DNA of 64,000 bases from Phoronis australis (Eukaryota > Phoronida > Phoronidae). Position 1 is the stretch's first letter. Each line of letters begins with the position of its first letter. Made by a program: the position numbers and the translations under genes. The stretch lies in the NCBI GenBank assembly GCA_002633005.1, contig NMRA01000098.1, forward strand, positions 701,186 through 765,185. Direction: 5' to 3'. This document shows, piece by piece, positions 1 to 12,058 of the stretch. The notes beneath the pieces are model-generated. The model was not told where the DNA came from. It ran no database searches and saw nothing but the letters and a program-made list of their open reading frames with translations.

Positions 1-2114
1 ATTTCACTCGTTAAATATATTTATGCGAGAATATGGACTCGTCCCTCTTATACCCCCATCTTTCGGACTGGTCCAATAACCCCTTGTGTAGATTCGCATG
101 CGGTCCTCCTGCACTCAAGGCACTAGGACATTCCATTTCCAGCCTCACTATTGGTTCGTTTGTATTACTGCCACGAGTTTGGTCAGCTCCTGGCTCCCAT
201 AGGCTGATAATTGTCACGTGTCATAGGGCTCCTTTGTTCTCAAGAAAGTTATATTTCCTGCCATCTGTACTTCGCTTTGCAGCACTTAGGTTTGAGCTAA
301 TCTCTCTTCATTTTTCCCACCCTCTACCACCCTCTACTTTGGGTAGTTTCTCTTACCTGAGTGCTGGCGCTTTTTATTGCCCATCTTTCCAGAGATTATT
401 ATTTTATCTTTATGTTATTTGTACACTCATATTTCTGTACCTTATCAGTCATAATAAATGACCTTATATCGCCTATACACGGTCTCCTTTGTATCTCTGG
501 AAACGGAGCTTGCGACGCACCTATTATTTTCGGGACATATTCCGAGCATAAAAATGAACACATGGAGCAAATTTGCCACATTCACCTTATGCCACGCTAT
601 TCATAACTTGTATTTTGGTCATTGTCTACTATACCGCAAATCTGCAAAAACGTGGATGTAATAGACTTAGAGTACCGATACAACCGCCTAAGCAAAATTG
701 CCAGAGCTGCGTTTGTTGAGACGACTGTAACGGAAATCTTTTTTCGGTTACCCTCACGTATTTTTGCAGACTTGTATTAGACAAAGACTAAAATACAAAG
801 TAAAGATAAAATGTTCAAGGAAAATTTAAAACAGTGTGACAGTCGAAGTCCCTTAACTATCCAAATTTGTACTTGACGACCTCAGCATTAGAGATAGAAT
901 AATGAGTTTGAACTCTAAACTTCGAGTTTGCACTCATGTTAGTTTAAAGCTAGAGGTCATCAAGGACATCAAGCTCGAATTTCAGTTGGGTGTATTATTT
1001 TATCTATCTAAGTTGACCTGACAACTACAAAGTAACATACACTTATTTGAGCTCATATTTATTTAGAACAGGAAATGTTTAAACTAAGTTGAAGCTCAAG
1101 ATAGATTTTAAAGGTTAGATTTCTGGTCCAGGGTCCAAGATGTAACCTAATTTTATTAGAAATAGAACTTGAAAAAACTTTTGTTGTCATTTTCCGTTCT
1201 ATTTTAATACAACCTCAATAAATCACTAAATAGTTGTTGAGCAGTAAGTTATTTTTTTTACAACCAGTAGGAACATATTTACCCTCGACAGTTTCGACTG
1301 CTATCAGCAGCCATCTTCGAAGTTACTGGACTCTAGGTGGCGTGTTGATGAGGCAGTTCCAAATTTTGGATAACTTAAAATCTCCATCGTCCCCCGTGAA
1401 AAGGGGATCGGCCATGAATAGGAACGATGGAAATTACTTGTTGTGAAAGAAAAAGAAAGTACTACTCATCAACCTCAAGACAGTTGTCTGTTATTCTCCG
1501 CTCGAGTATACGAGTATTGTGATTTACGCAGAATAGCGGTCACTCCAAGTTCGCACTTAATAATTTCAATATCCGAATTACAAACTAGAGTAGAAAATCA
1601 GAACTTCGAGTAAAACTCAAGATTTAGAGTTCAGACTTGAAACCATTATTTTAATTTTGAGTTCACCAAGGGCAAATTTGACTTCAATATAAAGTAGAAC
1701 AAAAAATTACAAAAATATTTTCGAGTCCGATTCTGAGTAAAAAGATTAGAACTGGGCCCATGTGCACTAAATTGTGAGCCCACGAAAGAAATGCCCTCAT
1801 GTGTCCTTTCAGCTGATAGTTGATTGGCCAGTTGATTAACAATCATCATGAGAAAAGTGTTCATCTTTGACAAATCTTGACCAGAAGACTCACGTTCATG
1901 GTCTAAACGCAAGAAAGTAAGACGTTTTAAGTGAGTCAAATTCATTGATTTTGAGGTGAATTGGGTCGATTTTTAAGGGGTCAGTTTTCGCAATGTTTTT
2001 TCTCAATACCAATTATAAGAGACCATTAAGTTATGAAAGCAAGAGTGGTTATAAGAAAGAAACATCTAAAGAAATTTGAAGCCATCTTACAAGAACTCTA
2101 CGCATAATTCCTTA
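1..2114. other. Non-coding flank; possible minus-strand promoter at 46-154
   Basis: No open frame here looks like a real gene. On the minus strand a TATAAGA box (52-46) lies about 100 bp downstream of a CCAAT box (154-150). That arrangement is typical of an RNA polymerase II promoter driving a gene or retroelement that would start near position 20 and run off the window. This is inference from two short motifs only. The rest, to the end of the LRR gene, is AT-rich and I see nothing else in it. Confidence 0.25.
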
Positions 2115-4970
2115 TCAGAAACGTGTCTCTGAATGTTCAGGGACATGTGATGCATTCCGTTCGGTTGCAGGATTCTCAGAGAACTTACACTTGGTTTTCA
2201 AAATGCAAACCATTAAGAAGCACACAATCGTAGCGAATACAAAACCAGACACGGCAATAATGATGTATACCGTAACTGGTCTGATACCAACTGTGTCGAC
2301 GATCACTGTCGTATTTGCAATCTTCGTTGTGGTCGCAAGTTCGTTTAGTGCAACTTCTAACAATGTTTCCTTGTATCCAACAACATTCACTGTTACACAT
2401 CTGTATTGTCTTGAGTTTGAAGACTGCTTCATTACCGTAAGTGTAGCTTCGTTCACCAAAAGAGATGCATTTGAGTGCGGTTTGAACATCTCTTCCTTTC
2501 CATCTACATTGATAAATAGGATTGGTGCAGGATCACCATATGACCTGCACGTGATCGCAACGGCTGCAATCCCAAATGTTTGCGTTACCACCGGTACAGA
2601 AGGCTCCTGGCAAGTAAGGTTCAAAGACAAAAACGTTTCCATCGACAGTCCATTCGTGCGCATTGGAGAATTACACGTGGGTATATCGTAGTCCGTCATG
2701 TCTCTAGTATACTGATCTCTGGGGTCATGTCTGGACAGCCATGCCTGCACTCTCACAAAAAGACAATTACAGTGAAGAGGGTTGTTTTGTATCTTAAGTA
2801 AACTCAATGGTTGAATACGTGTAAACAGTTTTTGTAGAACAAACTCGGGAACTGTTCGAAGTTGGTTATTGCGAAGATCAATTTTTCGCAAAGCTTGAGA
2901 ATTGTCAAACGCGTGCTCGTCAATTGTGTAGATATGATTATAGCTCAGATTTAGCGAGATTAAAGATTCCGTTGCAGCAAACATTTTATTATTTACCTCA
3001 CTTAATTTGTTTTTGCTCAGGTCGAGAACACGCAGTGTCTTTAGATGCTGAAAGGAAGTGGAAGGAATATTCCCAGTGGACACGTTGGACAAAGACAGCA
3101 AATGTAACCTCCACAGATTATCAAACGCACCTGCTCTGACCTTAGTCAACGGATTATTTTTCAGTTCCAATGCTAACAGAATAGGGAGTCCTTCAAAACT
3201 GGATTTATCAACTCTCTTTAAGTTATTCGAAGTTAGATTCAATGACATCATCTTCGGTTGAAATTTAAATGTATCAACAGTGACGGAATGGATACTGTTA
3301 AAGTCGAGCCGAAGGCTTCTAAGTGACCTCATTTGCATGAAACTTCCGTTTTCTATATTTTCAATATAATTATTGGATAACCTTAACGTAGTTACCTCTT
3401 CAAGACCTACAAACGCCCTTTTTGTTATGCGTGTAAGTGCGTTCTCGGATAGATCAAGAGTTAAAAGACGCCTTAAATTACGGAAGGGACTGTCACTCAA
3501 GTCCGATACGTTGCAAAAGCTGATAAATAAACTATACGTAAACAGCAGACGACTTAGGAACGATTTTGAAAGCTTAACTCCTCCTAAATTTGCCTTAACT
3601 GTCAAAAACCTAGCCTTTTCGATTAAAGGTGAACTTGTGGGCACAAAATTATTTATTTGAATGGCCAAATCGAAGTCTTTAGTGGTGTTTAACGACGCAT
3701 TATCAGCCACGAAAGAAATTGAATTTTCTCTTAAATCAACCATTTTTATTTCATTAAATCCACTAAAAGTGTTAACCAAAATTTCGTTGACGTAGTTCCC
3801 CTTCAAATTTAATGAATGAAGATGCTTGACGTATGTGAAAACGCCTTCGTCAATATAGGCAATATTATTGTCTTGAAGTTCCAACTTTGTTAAACTCACG
3901 AGACCACGAAAAACCATACCAGTCAAATTTGTCAAGTTATTTCCGTTAAGCAATAATGATACCAAGCTGGCAAGATGGCGAAATGGCATCGTACCCAAAG
4001 AACTAATCTTATTGTTAGATAAGGAAAGGTGTCTCATATTACTCAGCGACGGGCACATGAAAATATCACCGATTGAAGAGAGTCTGTTCCCATCTAAGTG
4101 TACGTTTTCTAGTTGTGACTGACAAAATGAGTTACCGGTTATAATTTCAATGTTGGTTTCTGTCATGACCAGCATCTTCATTTTTGGAAAGATTTCTGTA
4201 GTCCGGATCGTTAGCATCTTGAAATCGTTATTGCTGAGGTTAAGAATTTCAACGTTTGATAGCGCCTTCATATTAATTTTGGAAATTTTATTATGAGATA
4301 AACGTAGAAAAGAGAGTTTCGTCAGGTCATTAAAAATGTGGTTTACACTTGCCAAAGAGTTGCTGTTCAGCAAAAGTTTTGTTAGATTACTTAATTTGGT
4401 GAAAGTCTTGCCAGCAATTACGGTAATGTTGTTATGGGATAAATCTAGAAGATCCAGTTGAGGGATTCCACTGTAAAATGAATGTTCATCTAGAGAAAAT
4501 AGCCGATTCTTAGACACACGTAACGTAGTTAACGCAGATAGGGATTTGAAAGTGTCAAATGGAATATTCCTGAGCTGATTTCCTGTAAGAATTAAACTCT
4601 TTAGACGAGTAAGGCCGCTAAATGTTTCATTTGTAATAGAACGTATGCCATTTTCTTCTAAATGTAAATATTTCAAATTTTCCAGCGGTCGCAGCAGACC
4701 GTTTTGAAGCCATTCCAGTCGGTTTCTCGCTAGATATAATGTTCGGGTGTTGTTCATCCCGTGGAATGCGTCGGGATCTATGAACCTTATGCCACACAAA
4801 GAAAAAGCAATTGTCCGTTGGTGTTGCCATGGTCTCAAGTTAGCAGCTGTCAGGGTCCAGTCTTGCCTGCCAAAATCAAACGAGCATATCTCTTGAGAGA
4901 AGGGTATGGATCCGAAGACTGTAAGAAGGAAACAAATCTCCTTGGAGAGTGGAACTTGAAGATAAGCCAT
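2115..4970 (-). CDS. Leucine-rich repeat and immunoglobulin domain transmembrane receptor (intronless)
   Basis: A single open frame of 951 codons encodes a type I membrane protein. It begins with a hydrophobic leader (about residues 8-25). Roughly 25 leucine-rich repeats of about 24 residues follow, with the consensus LxxLxLxxNxLxxLxxxxFxxL. An irregular stretch of about 60 residues without repeat spacing (near residues 425-490) splits them into two blocks. An LRR C-terminal cap follows (NPLHCNC start, then further cysteines). Next is one Ig-like domain with the paired cysteines in AITCRSYGDPAP and YRCVTV, then a membrane span (about 901-924) and a 27-residue cytoplasmic tail ending ETRF. There is no TIR or kinase domain, so this is not a Toll-like receptor. 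LRR-Ig proteins (LINGO, LRRN, LRIG and the expanded LRRIG sets of invertebrate deuterostomes) act in adhesion, neural wiring or recognition; which applies here cannot be told. The start was chosen because the leader follows it directly. An upstream non-coding exon is possible. Confidence 0.9.
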   Translation of the reverse strand: MAYLQVPLSKEICFLLTVFGSIPFSQEICSFDFGRQDWTLTAANLRPWQHQRTIAFSLCGIRFIDPDAFHGMNNTRTLYLARNRLEWLQNGLLRPLENLKYLHLEENGIRSITNETFSGLTRLKSLILTGNQLRNIPFDTFKSLSALTTLRVSKNRLFSLDEHSFYSGIPQLDLLDLSHNNITVIAGKTFTKLSNLTKLLLNSNSLASVNHIFNDLTKLSFLRLSHNKISKINMKALSNVEILNLSNNDFKMLTIRTTEIFPKMKMLVMTETNIEIITGNSFCQSQLENVHLDGNRLSSIGDIFMCPSLSNMRHLSLSNNKISSLGTMPFRHLASLVSLLLNGNNLTNLTGMVFRGLVSLTKLELQDNNIAYIDEGVFTYVKHLHSLNLKGNYVNEILVNTFSGFNEIKMVDLRENSISFVADNASLNTTKDFDLAIQINNFVPTSSPLIEKARFLTVKANLGGVKLSKSFLSRLLFTYSLFISFCNVSDLSDSPFRNLRRLLTLDLSENALTRITKRAFVGLEEVTTLRLSNNYIENIENGSFMQMRSLRSLRLDFNSIHSVTVDTFKFQPKMMSLNLTSNNLKRVDKSSFEGLPILLALELKNNPLTKVRAGAFDNLWRLHLLSLSNVSTGNIPSTSFQHLKTLRVLDLSKNKLSEVNNKMFAATESLISLNLSYNHIYTIDEHAFDNSQALRKIDLRNNQLRTVPEFVLQKLFTRIQPLSLLKIQNNPLHCNCLFVRVQAWLSRHDPRDQYTRDMTDYDIPTCNSPMRTNGLSMETFLSLNLTCQEPSVPVVTQTFGIAAVAITCRSYGDPAPILFINVDGKEEMFKPHSNASLLVNEATLTVMKQSSNSRQYRCVTVNVVGYKETLLEVALNELATTTKIANTTVIVDTVGIRPVTVYIIIAVSGFVFATIVCFLMVCILKTKCKFSENPATERNASHVPEHSETRF

Positions 4971-5641
4971 CCGCAGTCAGATATCAAATCGTTCCTACAA
5001 TGGTGAGTTGGATTATAGACGTTACATTTTATGATCACCGGCTTCAGTACTTCTGGGCTGGGTTGCATAAAACTGAAAAGTTATCCGCTGTATAAATTTG
5101 ATTGTTTCATAATTCAACAGTAACAACGTAGCGCGTGATAATGCGACGTAATTGTTGCTACACAGCGTATAACTTTCATGTAACTGGGCCCTGATTAAGA
5201 GATAATCGAGGGCTCGTAATTACGAATGAGACTGCTCATGCTTTAAGACCGATATCGTTATATCCATTAATAAATTGGTCTGTAGGTGACATGAACTCCG
5301 TAGAAGTTTTACTCTCGTAATCTTACGCTCGAATTTTTCGCTCTTAATTTAGGCAGTAGATGTTAGACTTAAGTACCAGTCCTTGAGACCACTAGCCATT
5401 AAACTAGTCAGCACGCAGGTCATATTTTCTTCGTGGTGCAAATATTTTGTTATTCAAATGTCTTGAATAAAGAATGAAATCAATGATATTTACCACCAAC
5501 AAAAAGAAATTCCCATATTACCCCCGTACACCGTCTTAAACTTATGTTCACTGCAAGGTCATAGGTCATCTGAACGCACTGTTAAGAGTAAGAGAATGAA
5601 ACTTGGCCTAAATATTGGAAAAACTGGTATTTTGTAAATCC

Positions 5642-7240
5642 TGAACTGGTAGCCAGCCAGCTAGCATCGTCAAAATACAGCTAGGTATGTGCTGAGCTCC
5701 GTTAGAGCCCGAAATTTCACCAAACCTAGGTACTTCTGACCGTCAACTCGTCGTGAAACTTACACATGTAGATCGAGATAACGACCAGCAGGGGCCGGCC
5801 GGGATGCATTCAAAACTTTGGGGGTCAATCGACTCTCACCTCGTTTCTAGTTTCTGCAGTGTATCGGAAGGTTGCCGACCTAATCTTGTGTTGCCATGTT
5901 TTGTGAGATTTGCAGTTTGTCAACTTTTGACTTTGTTTATTATTTGTATGAGAAACTTACCAGGTATCGCTATTTTATATAAATTCGGGTACAGTCTGTT
6001 GTGCTTGTAGATTTTGTTATGAAATGAAGTCGGTTATGGATAACTTTGATTGCAAGGGTGTTTTACGGCGGCCACGTTGTGTCCGTTTGGGTGTGGTACT
6101 ATTTCAATGAAGACCAGATTCAGCTTCACCTAGTGTTTTTTACTATAAGATTAAGTGATCCACTGCTGACACTTAAGTAAAATTGCCCATTTTATATTTC
6201 AGTTAAGTGAGAATCTCTAATCTAGAGACAGACGGAGATATTGATTTATTAAGTGTTTTCTTATTATTGTTTATCCGTGTGCGTTTGCCTAGAATGTGTA
6301 AATTGATTAGTAATAGAGAACAATTGCTAATGAATTGTTTCTCTGGACAGATAATGGTGCAAACTGGTGTAAAACATAATACTGTGTTTTTAAACGGGTG
6401 AATATTGTTTTATTGTTACCGGGTTGAACTTTGCGAATGAATGACGTAATTTTCGCAAACTATCAGCAGTTACATTTTACAATTACATCATAATTTCGAT
6501 CCTGACTCTAGAGTACCCAAGCCAATGGAAATATCAAGTTAACATCGCTGTTTAAAATGATGCACTTCTATAGTATCAATATTTGCTTGTTTAGTGATGA
6601 CGAGTCATGGCAGTAGATGGCGCAGTTTGGCGCAGTTTGGATCCGGAAATAAGGATAGATGTCAAAATGACGTCATGCTAAGCTTTCCTTTATTGGACTC
6701 AGTGAAAGTGTTGCCAACAATTTATGGTGGTAAAATCACAGGTGCTTAAGTACTGCTGACGTTCATCGATGGCTGATTCCCGTAATTATTGCACGTTGTT
6801 AACGATTATAATTTCCAGTTGGCTACATTTGTTTGTTGACAATTTTCAATAATTAAATGTAACTTTTTTATTGACACCGGCATTCAATTTTTATCTGCAA
6901 AACTCAAGCAACTTTTCAATTAGCGATTTTCAAAGTAATCTATTATCTTAACAAGTTGTTATGTCAGTGAATATTTAGTTAACTTCAGATTATTCAATAG
7001 TTTCTCCAAAAATATTTTCAAAACGAAAAAATATATTATTACTTTCAAGTGCCATTGTTGATTAATTTGTTGTGACATGTACACAACCTTGTTGAAGAAG
7101 AACAGTTGATTGAAGAATTGAGGAAAAAAGAGAGTGACCACTAGGTGACGGAATATTTCATGGCGCCGAAAGCCGACGCAAAGGATCGCACAACTTTAGC
7201 AGCAGAATAGCGTAGAACGCCAAATTTGTCTAAAATTATC
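5642..7240 (+). repeat. Dispersed repeat, long copy (short inverted copy at 50355-50960)
   Basis: Two blocks here recur in reverse orientation in ACADVL intron 1. Block 5642-5762 (AGCCAGCCAGCTAG, then TCAAAATACAGCTAGGTA, later CGTCGTGAAAC) matches 50870-50960. Block 7085-7235 (GAAGAACAGTTGATT, then ATTTCATGGCGCCGAAAGCC, ACTTTAGCAGCAGAATA) matches 50355-50515. About 1.3 kb separates the blocks here but only about 0.35 kb in the other copy. The short copy is therefore either a deletion derivative or the long one has gained inserts. No coding capacity is visible. Confidence 0.6.
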
Positions 7241-8448
7241 ATGTAATAAAACGACATATCACAGCAACTATTTCAAGTAGGAAGATTTATTTTTCAGTAG
7301 GCCTAAACAATGTTTGACAGAAAGTGCAAGAGTGGCGTTTCGATCCCCGGGTGTCATGTCCGATCCCAGCCTTTTATGTTTTAAAGGTCAAGATTCGTCT
7401 TTTTCGGGCTGTTTTGAAGGTGCGAGTCTATTTTCGCCTGTTTTACACCGGGGTTCCTGTCATCTTTACACGAGACGTGCAGGCCATAGCCACTTGAAAA
7501 CTTACCACACGGTGATGAGCGCAGATTTCAAAACGCGGAATTTCAAGATTGCGCCATTTAAAAACTACAAATTTTTTTGTTTAAATACAGTGCTTGAGAC
7601 TGTACATCCATATCAAAACAACAGTATCAGTAATGTTGAAGGAGCCATAGCAAGGAGTTTAGACATATAGGAGAGTTAACTCCGCCATTTTGCCATTCGC
7701 CGCAATGATTACCAGGCGAAACACTAGCGCCCCAAGCGGTGAATAAGCAACACTAACTTAGCAGCGCAGTCCGAACAATGTAAACACTTACAAATTCATA
7801 CTTTAATGACGTTCGACGTGTAATAAAATTACTGTGTGATTGAAAATGGTTAGAATACGTAAAATAACATCCACTTATAATCGAATGAGAATAGAAATGT
7901 GTGTTTTAATCAATATTAAAGTATATTTGTTTTTATTCTCTTGAAGCTCCCTTCAAAAGCCGTGATGGTTTTGTTTCATGTTTGAGTTCTTAACAAGGAA
8001 AATTATCGTTCCTTATAACAGTTCATACCTGCATGGACTATATGATTTGAATGATTGCTCCTGGGGGTTCAGAGTGGAATTTCTCCCTGGTGCCAGCAAA
8101 GGGGCTACCAGGTAAAAACCAGGTGGGCGCTAAATAGCCGGTGTTGACCCTCTCCCAGGTGGGGTTACATGGGAGGAATGCTAAACAGGTAAAAACCAAT
8201 GGGGTATGCCAATGAGTGTTGAGCCCTCAAATCGTCACAAATTTTGGGTTGCTCCCCTGACCACTGACAACGTGTTGCTCTCAGCTCACTGCTGGTATCA
8301 TCTGTTCCCAACAATTTCGCATGTGTTCCCTATTCAATGCATCAGGATACTAGCAATGCAAACAATTGTTTGGTGTAGTGGGTGTTACACGAGTAAGGAG
8401 AAGAAAGCAAGACAATTCATCACTACCACACAATTGTAATCCATTCTG

Positions 8449-8494
8449 ATACACTCACATATAATTTTAGAATACACTCACATATAATTTTAGA
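8449..8494 (+). repeat. Two-copy 23-bp direct repeat
   Basis: A 23-bp unit starting ATACACTCACATATAATTTT is repeated twice head-to-tail without change (8449-8471 and 8472-8494). Confidence 0.9.
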
Positions 8495-9761
8495 ACATTC
8501 CATTATTTCTTAGTGACATGCCAATTCAGGGTAAACTCCCCCACTCTTCCACTATAATCACCAATAGTTACAAGTCAATTGCTAATTTGTAGATAGCTCA
8601 CAACTTACAAAACGTAGTAACATTGAGTATCTTCACTCATAACTAGTCAAAGTTCAAAATGCCACGACAAAAAATTTAAGAGGTACTGAACAGCAAGCAA
8701 AATATTCACTACCCATACAACTTCATACAAAACTGAATTAAAAAGACTTAGACGATAAGACCAAAATTTAATTTTATATACCCACTGTTCCTATTATCCA
8801 GAACAGTAAGTTTTTCAGGTACGTTAAAGCCAGACCACAAGATTATATCCGTTACCTAGCCACAACTGGGGCTTAAATTTATCACAGTCTACAAAAACGT
8901 TCAAAAAAGGTAACACATACACCAATACAGCAAGAAAATCTGACCAACTTTCTCACTCTCTATTAATTCACTAGTAAACAATAGCTTTTTTCGCCAAAGA
9001 AGTGCGTTAGAAGTAAAACTGAAAACTTATTTACTCAAAGAGGTGATTGTCATCGAGAAGCAAAATGATACGGAAAGCTTGGGTTTATCAAAATTTCAGC
9101 CCCATTCAGACTCTGAAAAATCCATCGGTTTCAATTTGGCTCGCTCCAAATCACAGTCTAACCATTCATAAAACGTTTCAATCTGATCAACCTTAGTGAA
9201 ATATGAAAATAAGATTTTGACGAATTGTCCTTGCTACACGTGATGTCCCAATACTTGCTTTAAGACGATAATCCGACATGCAAAAAGCCTATTCCAGAGC
9301 CTTAGTATACATAATTCCCGGAGAACTTCATTCTTGGTCGATTCCTGACATCAAATACTGTTGGCACTGCATTCCATACCAGCTTGTTCTTCATACCATT
9401 CATGAACATGGACTCCTCGAAGTGACTAGAGCATAACTTGCAGTTCTTGGACAAGTAGGATGCATCTCTATTCATAAGGTCGGCTCCCAGCGCTTACACC
9501 TGTACAGAAATCATTGAGAGACTCAGGAACAAACCTCATACTCACCAGGTTCACAGAAGACTGGTAGCCTACACTACACTACACTACAGAAGTCCTGTAG
9601 TACTGTGCTTGTGATAGTGAAAAAACCATGTTGGTGTCAACTAAAAAAACGAGTACTCAAATGTCGATCCACGGATACATGTATTTTAAGGGTCGTTCCC
9701 CCGTATCATTTGCGCATAGAATATGTTTTCATTGACGCACTGCTTAACTTGGGCTACCTTT

Positions 9762-10050
9762 TCACCGAGACCCACAAGTTCTCCAACTTGACTCATGACA
9801 GACTTGAAGCCCTGTGGCTGTGATTGTGACCGTATCACCAGTCATATTCACCCATGGCCATGGGTATGTTTTCCTAAAATTATCCCTGCGATCGTTCGGG
9901 TGACATTTTGATTTGGAATACATGGACTGCAAAGTATCCAGAATCCTGAAGTTCACATCGTTAATCATAGTCCTTCCGCCGGCAGCCCGGCTGTGCAGTA
10001 GGCCTAGCCTAGTACACTGCAAACAACAGTGCACCAGGACTGCGATCCAA
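9762..10050 (-). pseudogene. Possible second exon of the THAP-like gene fragment
   Basis: On the minus strand an acceptor (TTCTGTTCACAG) at 10052-10051 precedes a frame that would join the 10115-10212 exon in phase, giving a Trp soon after the PKDPE motif, as in THAP domains. The frame runs about 96 codons and contains the segment FRILDTLQSMYSKSKCHP. It lacks the Cys-x2-His pair expected at the end of a THAP zinc finger. Near 9820 a different frame looks more protein-like (a segment beginning SVMSQVGELVGLGEKV), which suggests a frameshift. I regard it as a decayed or wrongly delimited exon. Confidence 0.3.
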
Positions 10051-10114
10051 CTGTGAACAGAACAAAAAAATGAAAGACAATGTATCATATTATTCAATAA
10101 AAGATAATACTTAC

Positions 10115-10212
10115 CTTTCTGGATCCTTAGGAAACCTAAGAAATGACACGTCTGGGGTCTTTGTGGATGAATCAGTACAATATATTGCACTGCAAAATGC
10201 ACACTTCCCCAT
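10115..10212 (-). CDS. THAP-domain-like first exon
   Basis: This 32-codon stretch starts ATG and ends at a clean donor (AG|GTAAGT). It encodes MGKCAFC at its start and SFLRFPKDPE at its end. The early Cys-x2-Cys and the FxRFPKDPE motif are hallmarks of the amino half of THAP zinc fingers, DNA-binding modules of transcription factors and of P-element-like transposases. THAP genes often have an intron just after this motif. The remaining zinc ligands are not evident downstream, so this may be an orphan exon or a transposase remnant. The identification rests on motif recognition only. Confidence 0.45.
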
Positions 10213-10935
10213 TGTTTTGCTGGTTGTTGATTGTTGCTTATTCACCACTTGGCGGCGCTAGTAGTAGCGGTAACAGCGAACTCTCCTGTCGGCGCGTTCC
10301 AAAACGAGGCTAGCTACGATAGCTTTGTTGGCTTATCGGCACAGTTGTATTCCGCGTTGCTCGAACGGCTAGGAAAAATATGGACATTCAACTGCCTGTT
10401 TTACAATCCTTAAGGACGTTGAGATTCGGAAGCGTTGGGTCTGCCATACGCCACGACGAAGGAAAATATGTTTGTGTAAAATTTATAAATGTTTTCGAAA
10501 AGTTAGACCATCTTTTGTCGCATCTAGGCCGCCGAGCATCATAGCTACCGCTATCATATACTATCATATCTGCCAGCTAGCCAGTTGTGTTTTCATGACT
10601 ACGGGTTGAAGCGTGATGCATTTTTCTTTCCAAAAAGGACAGGGCCCTCAATTCCCCGATACTCGGCCCCATTCCCCTCTCAAAAATATTGAAAAAGAAC
10701 GGATATACCCTCACGAGGCCTAAAAATTCCACAGTGATTGAAATTTTCTCTCTACTTGAGACAGAACCTATGAGAGCTTGCAACTGGGTGCTATTGATGG
10801 TGATCGGGAGGTAGATTTTTCCCCTCACTCGGCAAAAAATTCTCCTCTCAGAGGGCACAAGGCACAGGCACATTTCCCCTCAGATGAACGAGGCCCATGA
10901 AGAAACATGAAAACTATGCTTGCTCTGTCCAGTTA
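10213..10935. other. No gene seen; 5' flank of THAP-like exon
   Basis: The stretch 10577-10873 has an open minus frame without recognisable features. Nothing else stands out before the Gypsy relic. Confidence 0.4.
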
Positions 10936-10939
10936 ACTG

Positions 10940-12058
10940 AAATTGAGCTCTAAAAAGAGGTTATGCTATGGACTACCGAATTAGGTATTGTAGATCCCCT
11001 ACACACAATGCCACCCAAACCAGTCTATGGTCCCAGACTTACCAGGTCCGTTCGCAAAAGATAATTGGGAAATTTTCAAACAAAAAATGGAGGCCAATTG
11101 CACCATATCACAGTTAAGTGCACACCCTCGACCCTATCAAGTGGTTCTGCTATCATATGCTGTGAGTGACGATGGACTTAAGATCTAACAATGGTTTCAG
11201 TTTGAAAGTGAAGAGCCCACCACTGCAGACATAATTGCCAACTTTGATGTCGATGCTTTTGATGTGGGTGACCCGTAACAAAACCTTTACAAGTTTGTCT
11301 TTAATCAGCGGGCAAAATGGTGATGAAGAACAGTTCCTAACTGAGATACGGCTCCTCACCAATTACCCTGCTTAGTCCCAAGTGTCGTCTTGGGCATCAA
11401 AAGTGACAAAGAAACACAGCGACGACTACGGCGTGAGCCAACTTTAACCCTTGAAAAATGCATACCAATCGGTAGACAGCTGAGACTGCAGCTGAACAAG
11501 TGAAGGGCCTCCGGAACCTGTTGTAACACAAGTATCAGTAGAACTGAATACCAGCACACAAACCTTCAGCCACATCGGCGCCAATAGTCTGCAAATGTTG
11601 CGCTTTGTGAAAAGCAGATTGTCTAGCCTGGGGGTAAAACGTGCTCTACCAAAGCAAAGCCATTTTGCGTCGAAATAATGTCCCACTGTTGGTAAGGTTC
11701 ACAACATGGAAGCTAATGAGAGTGACAATGGCTAGCTACTCACTGTTACTGGAGACAAAAAGCCTCACATCACAACCAGTCATGGTAAAAGGAAACCCTG
11801 TACACATTCTACTCTACACTGTAGGACCTGGTGCTGACATCGATATTGTTGGGCAACGATTTGTAGTCTCTGGTGATATTTGACAAAGGACCTCTAATCT
11901 AGTGATGTGACAGGCAAATGCGTAACACCAGTTGGTGAAACCACTCAGTAGGTGTTTAATGAGAGCACAAGGACAAGGGTGGACCCTTGGAATAATTCTG
12001 GAAAAGCTTAGTAACCGCACCTATGTCGTTCAAGGAATGAACAATTGTTCGGATCCTC
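10940..12058 (+). mobile_element. Older Ty3/Gypsy-type relic, left part (gag, zinc knuckle, protease, pol tail)
   Basis: Short frame-broken segments read as a decayed Gypsy polyprotein. A gag-like region (about 11010-11300) begins with KPVYGPR and contains a WEIFKQKMEA segment, interrupted by stops. A zinc-knuckle remnant (about 11588-11632) has the cysteines and the CLAWG end, but a stop where the histidine region should be. A protease-like patch with GADIDIVGQ lies at about 11825-11860. An integrase C-terminal segment (about 11950-12040) includes EKLSNRTYVVQG. Reverse transcriptase and RNase H are absent, so the element suffered an internal deletion before or after decay. It stops exactly where the 5' LTR of the second element begins, and its pol tail seems to resume at 17105. 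Confidence 0.6.

Larger units (their letters stand above)
4971..9761. other. Intergenic DNA without recognisable genes
   Basis: The open frames here (for example 7314-7670 and 8206-8439) show no family resemblance or domain, and I do not call them genes. A dispersed repeat occupies about 5642-7240 and a small direct repeat lies at 8449-8494. Short tandem motifs occur at about 6620 (GGCGCAGTTT twice) and 9575 (CTACA repeats). Confidence 0.5.

Noticed and set aside
33-461. 142-codon open frame at the window start
   Set aside because: Low-complexity hydrophobic translation without family resemblance; promoter-like motifs occur on the other strand.
2115-4970. Toll-like receptor
   Set aside because: The tail is only about 27 residues and has no TIR domain; an Ig domain sits between the LRR cap and the membrane.
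7314-7670. 118-codon open frame, plus strand
   Set aside because: No recognisable motif, no splice signals in context, lies just after a dispersed repeat.
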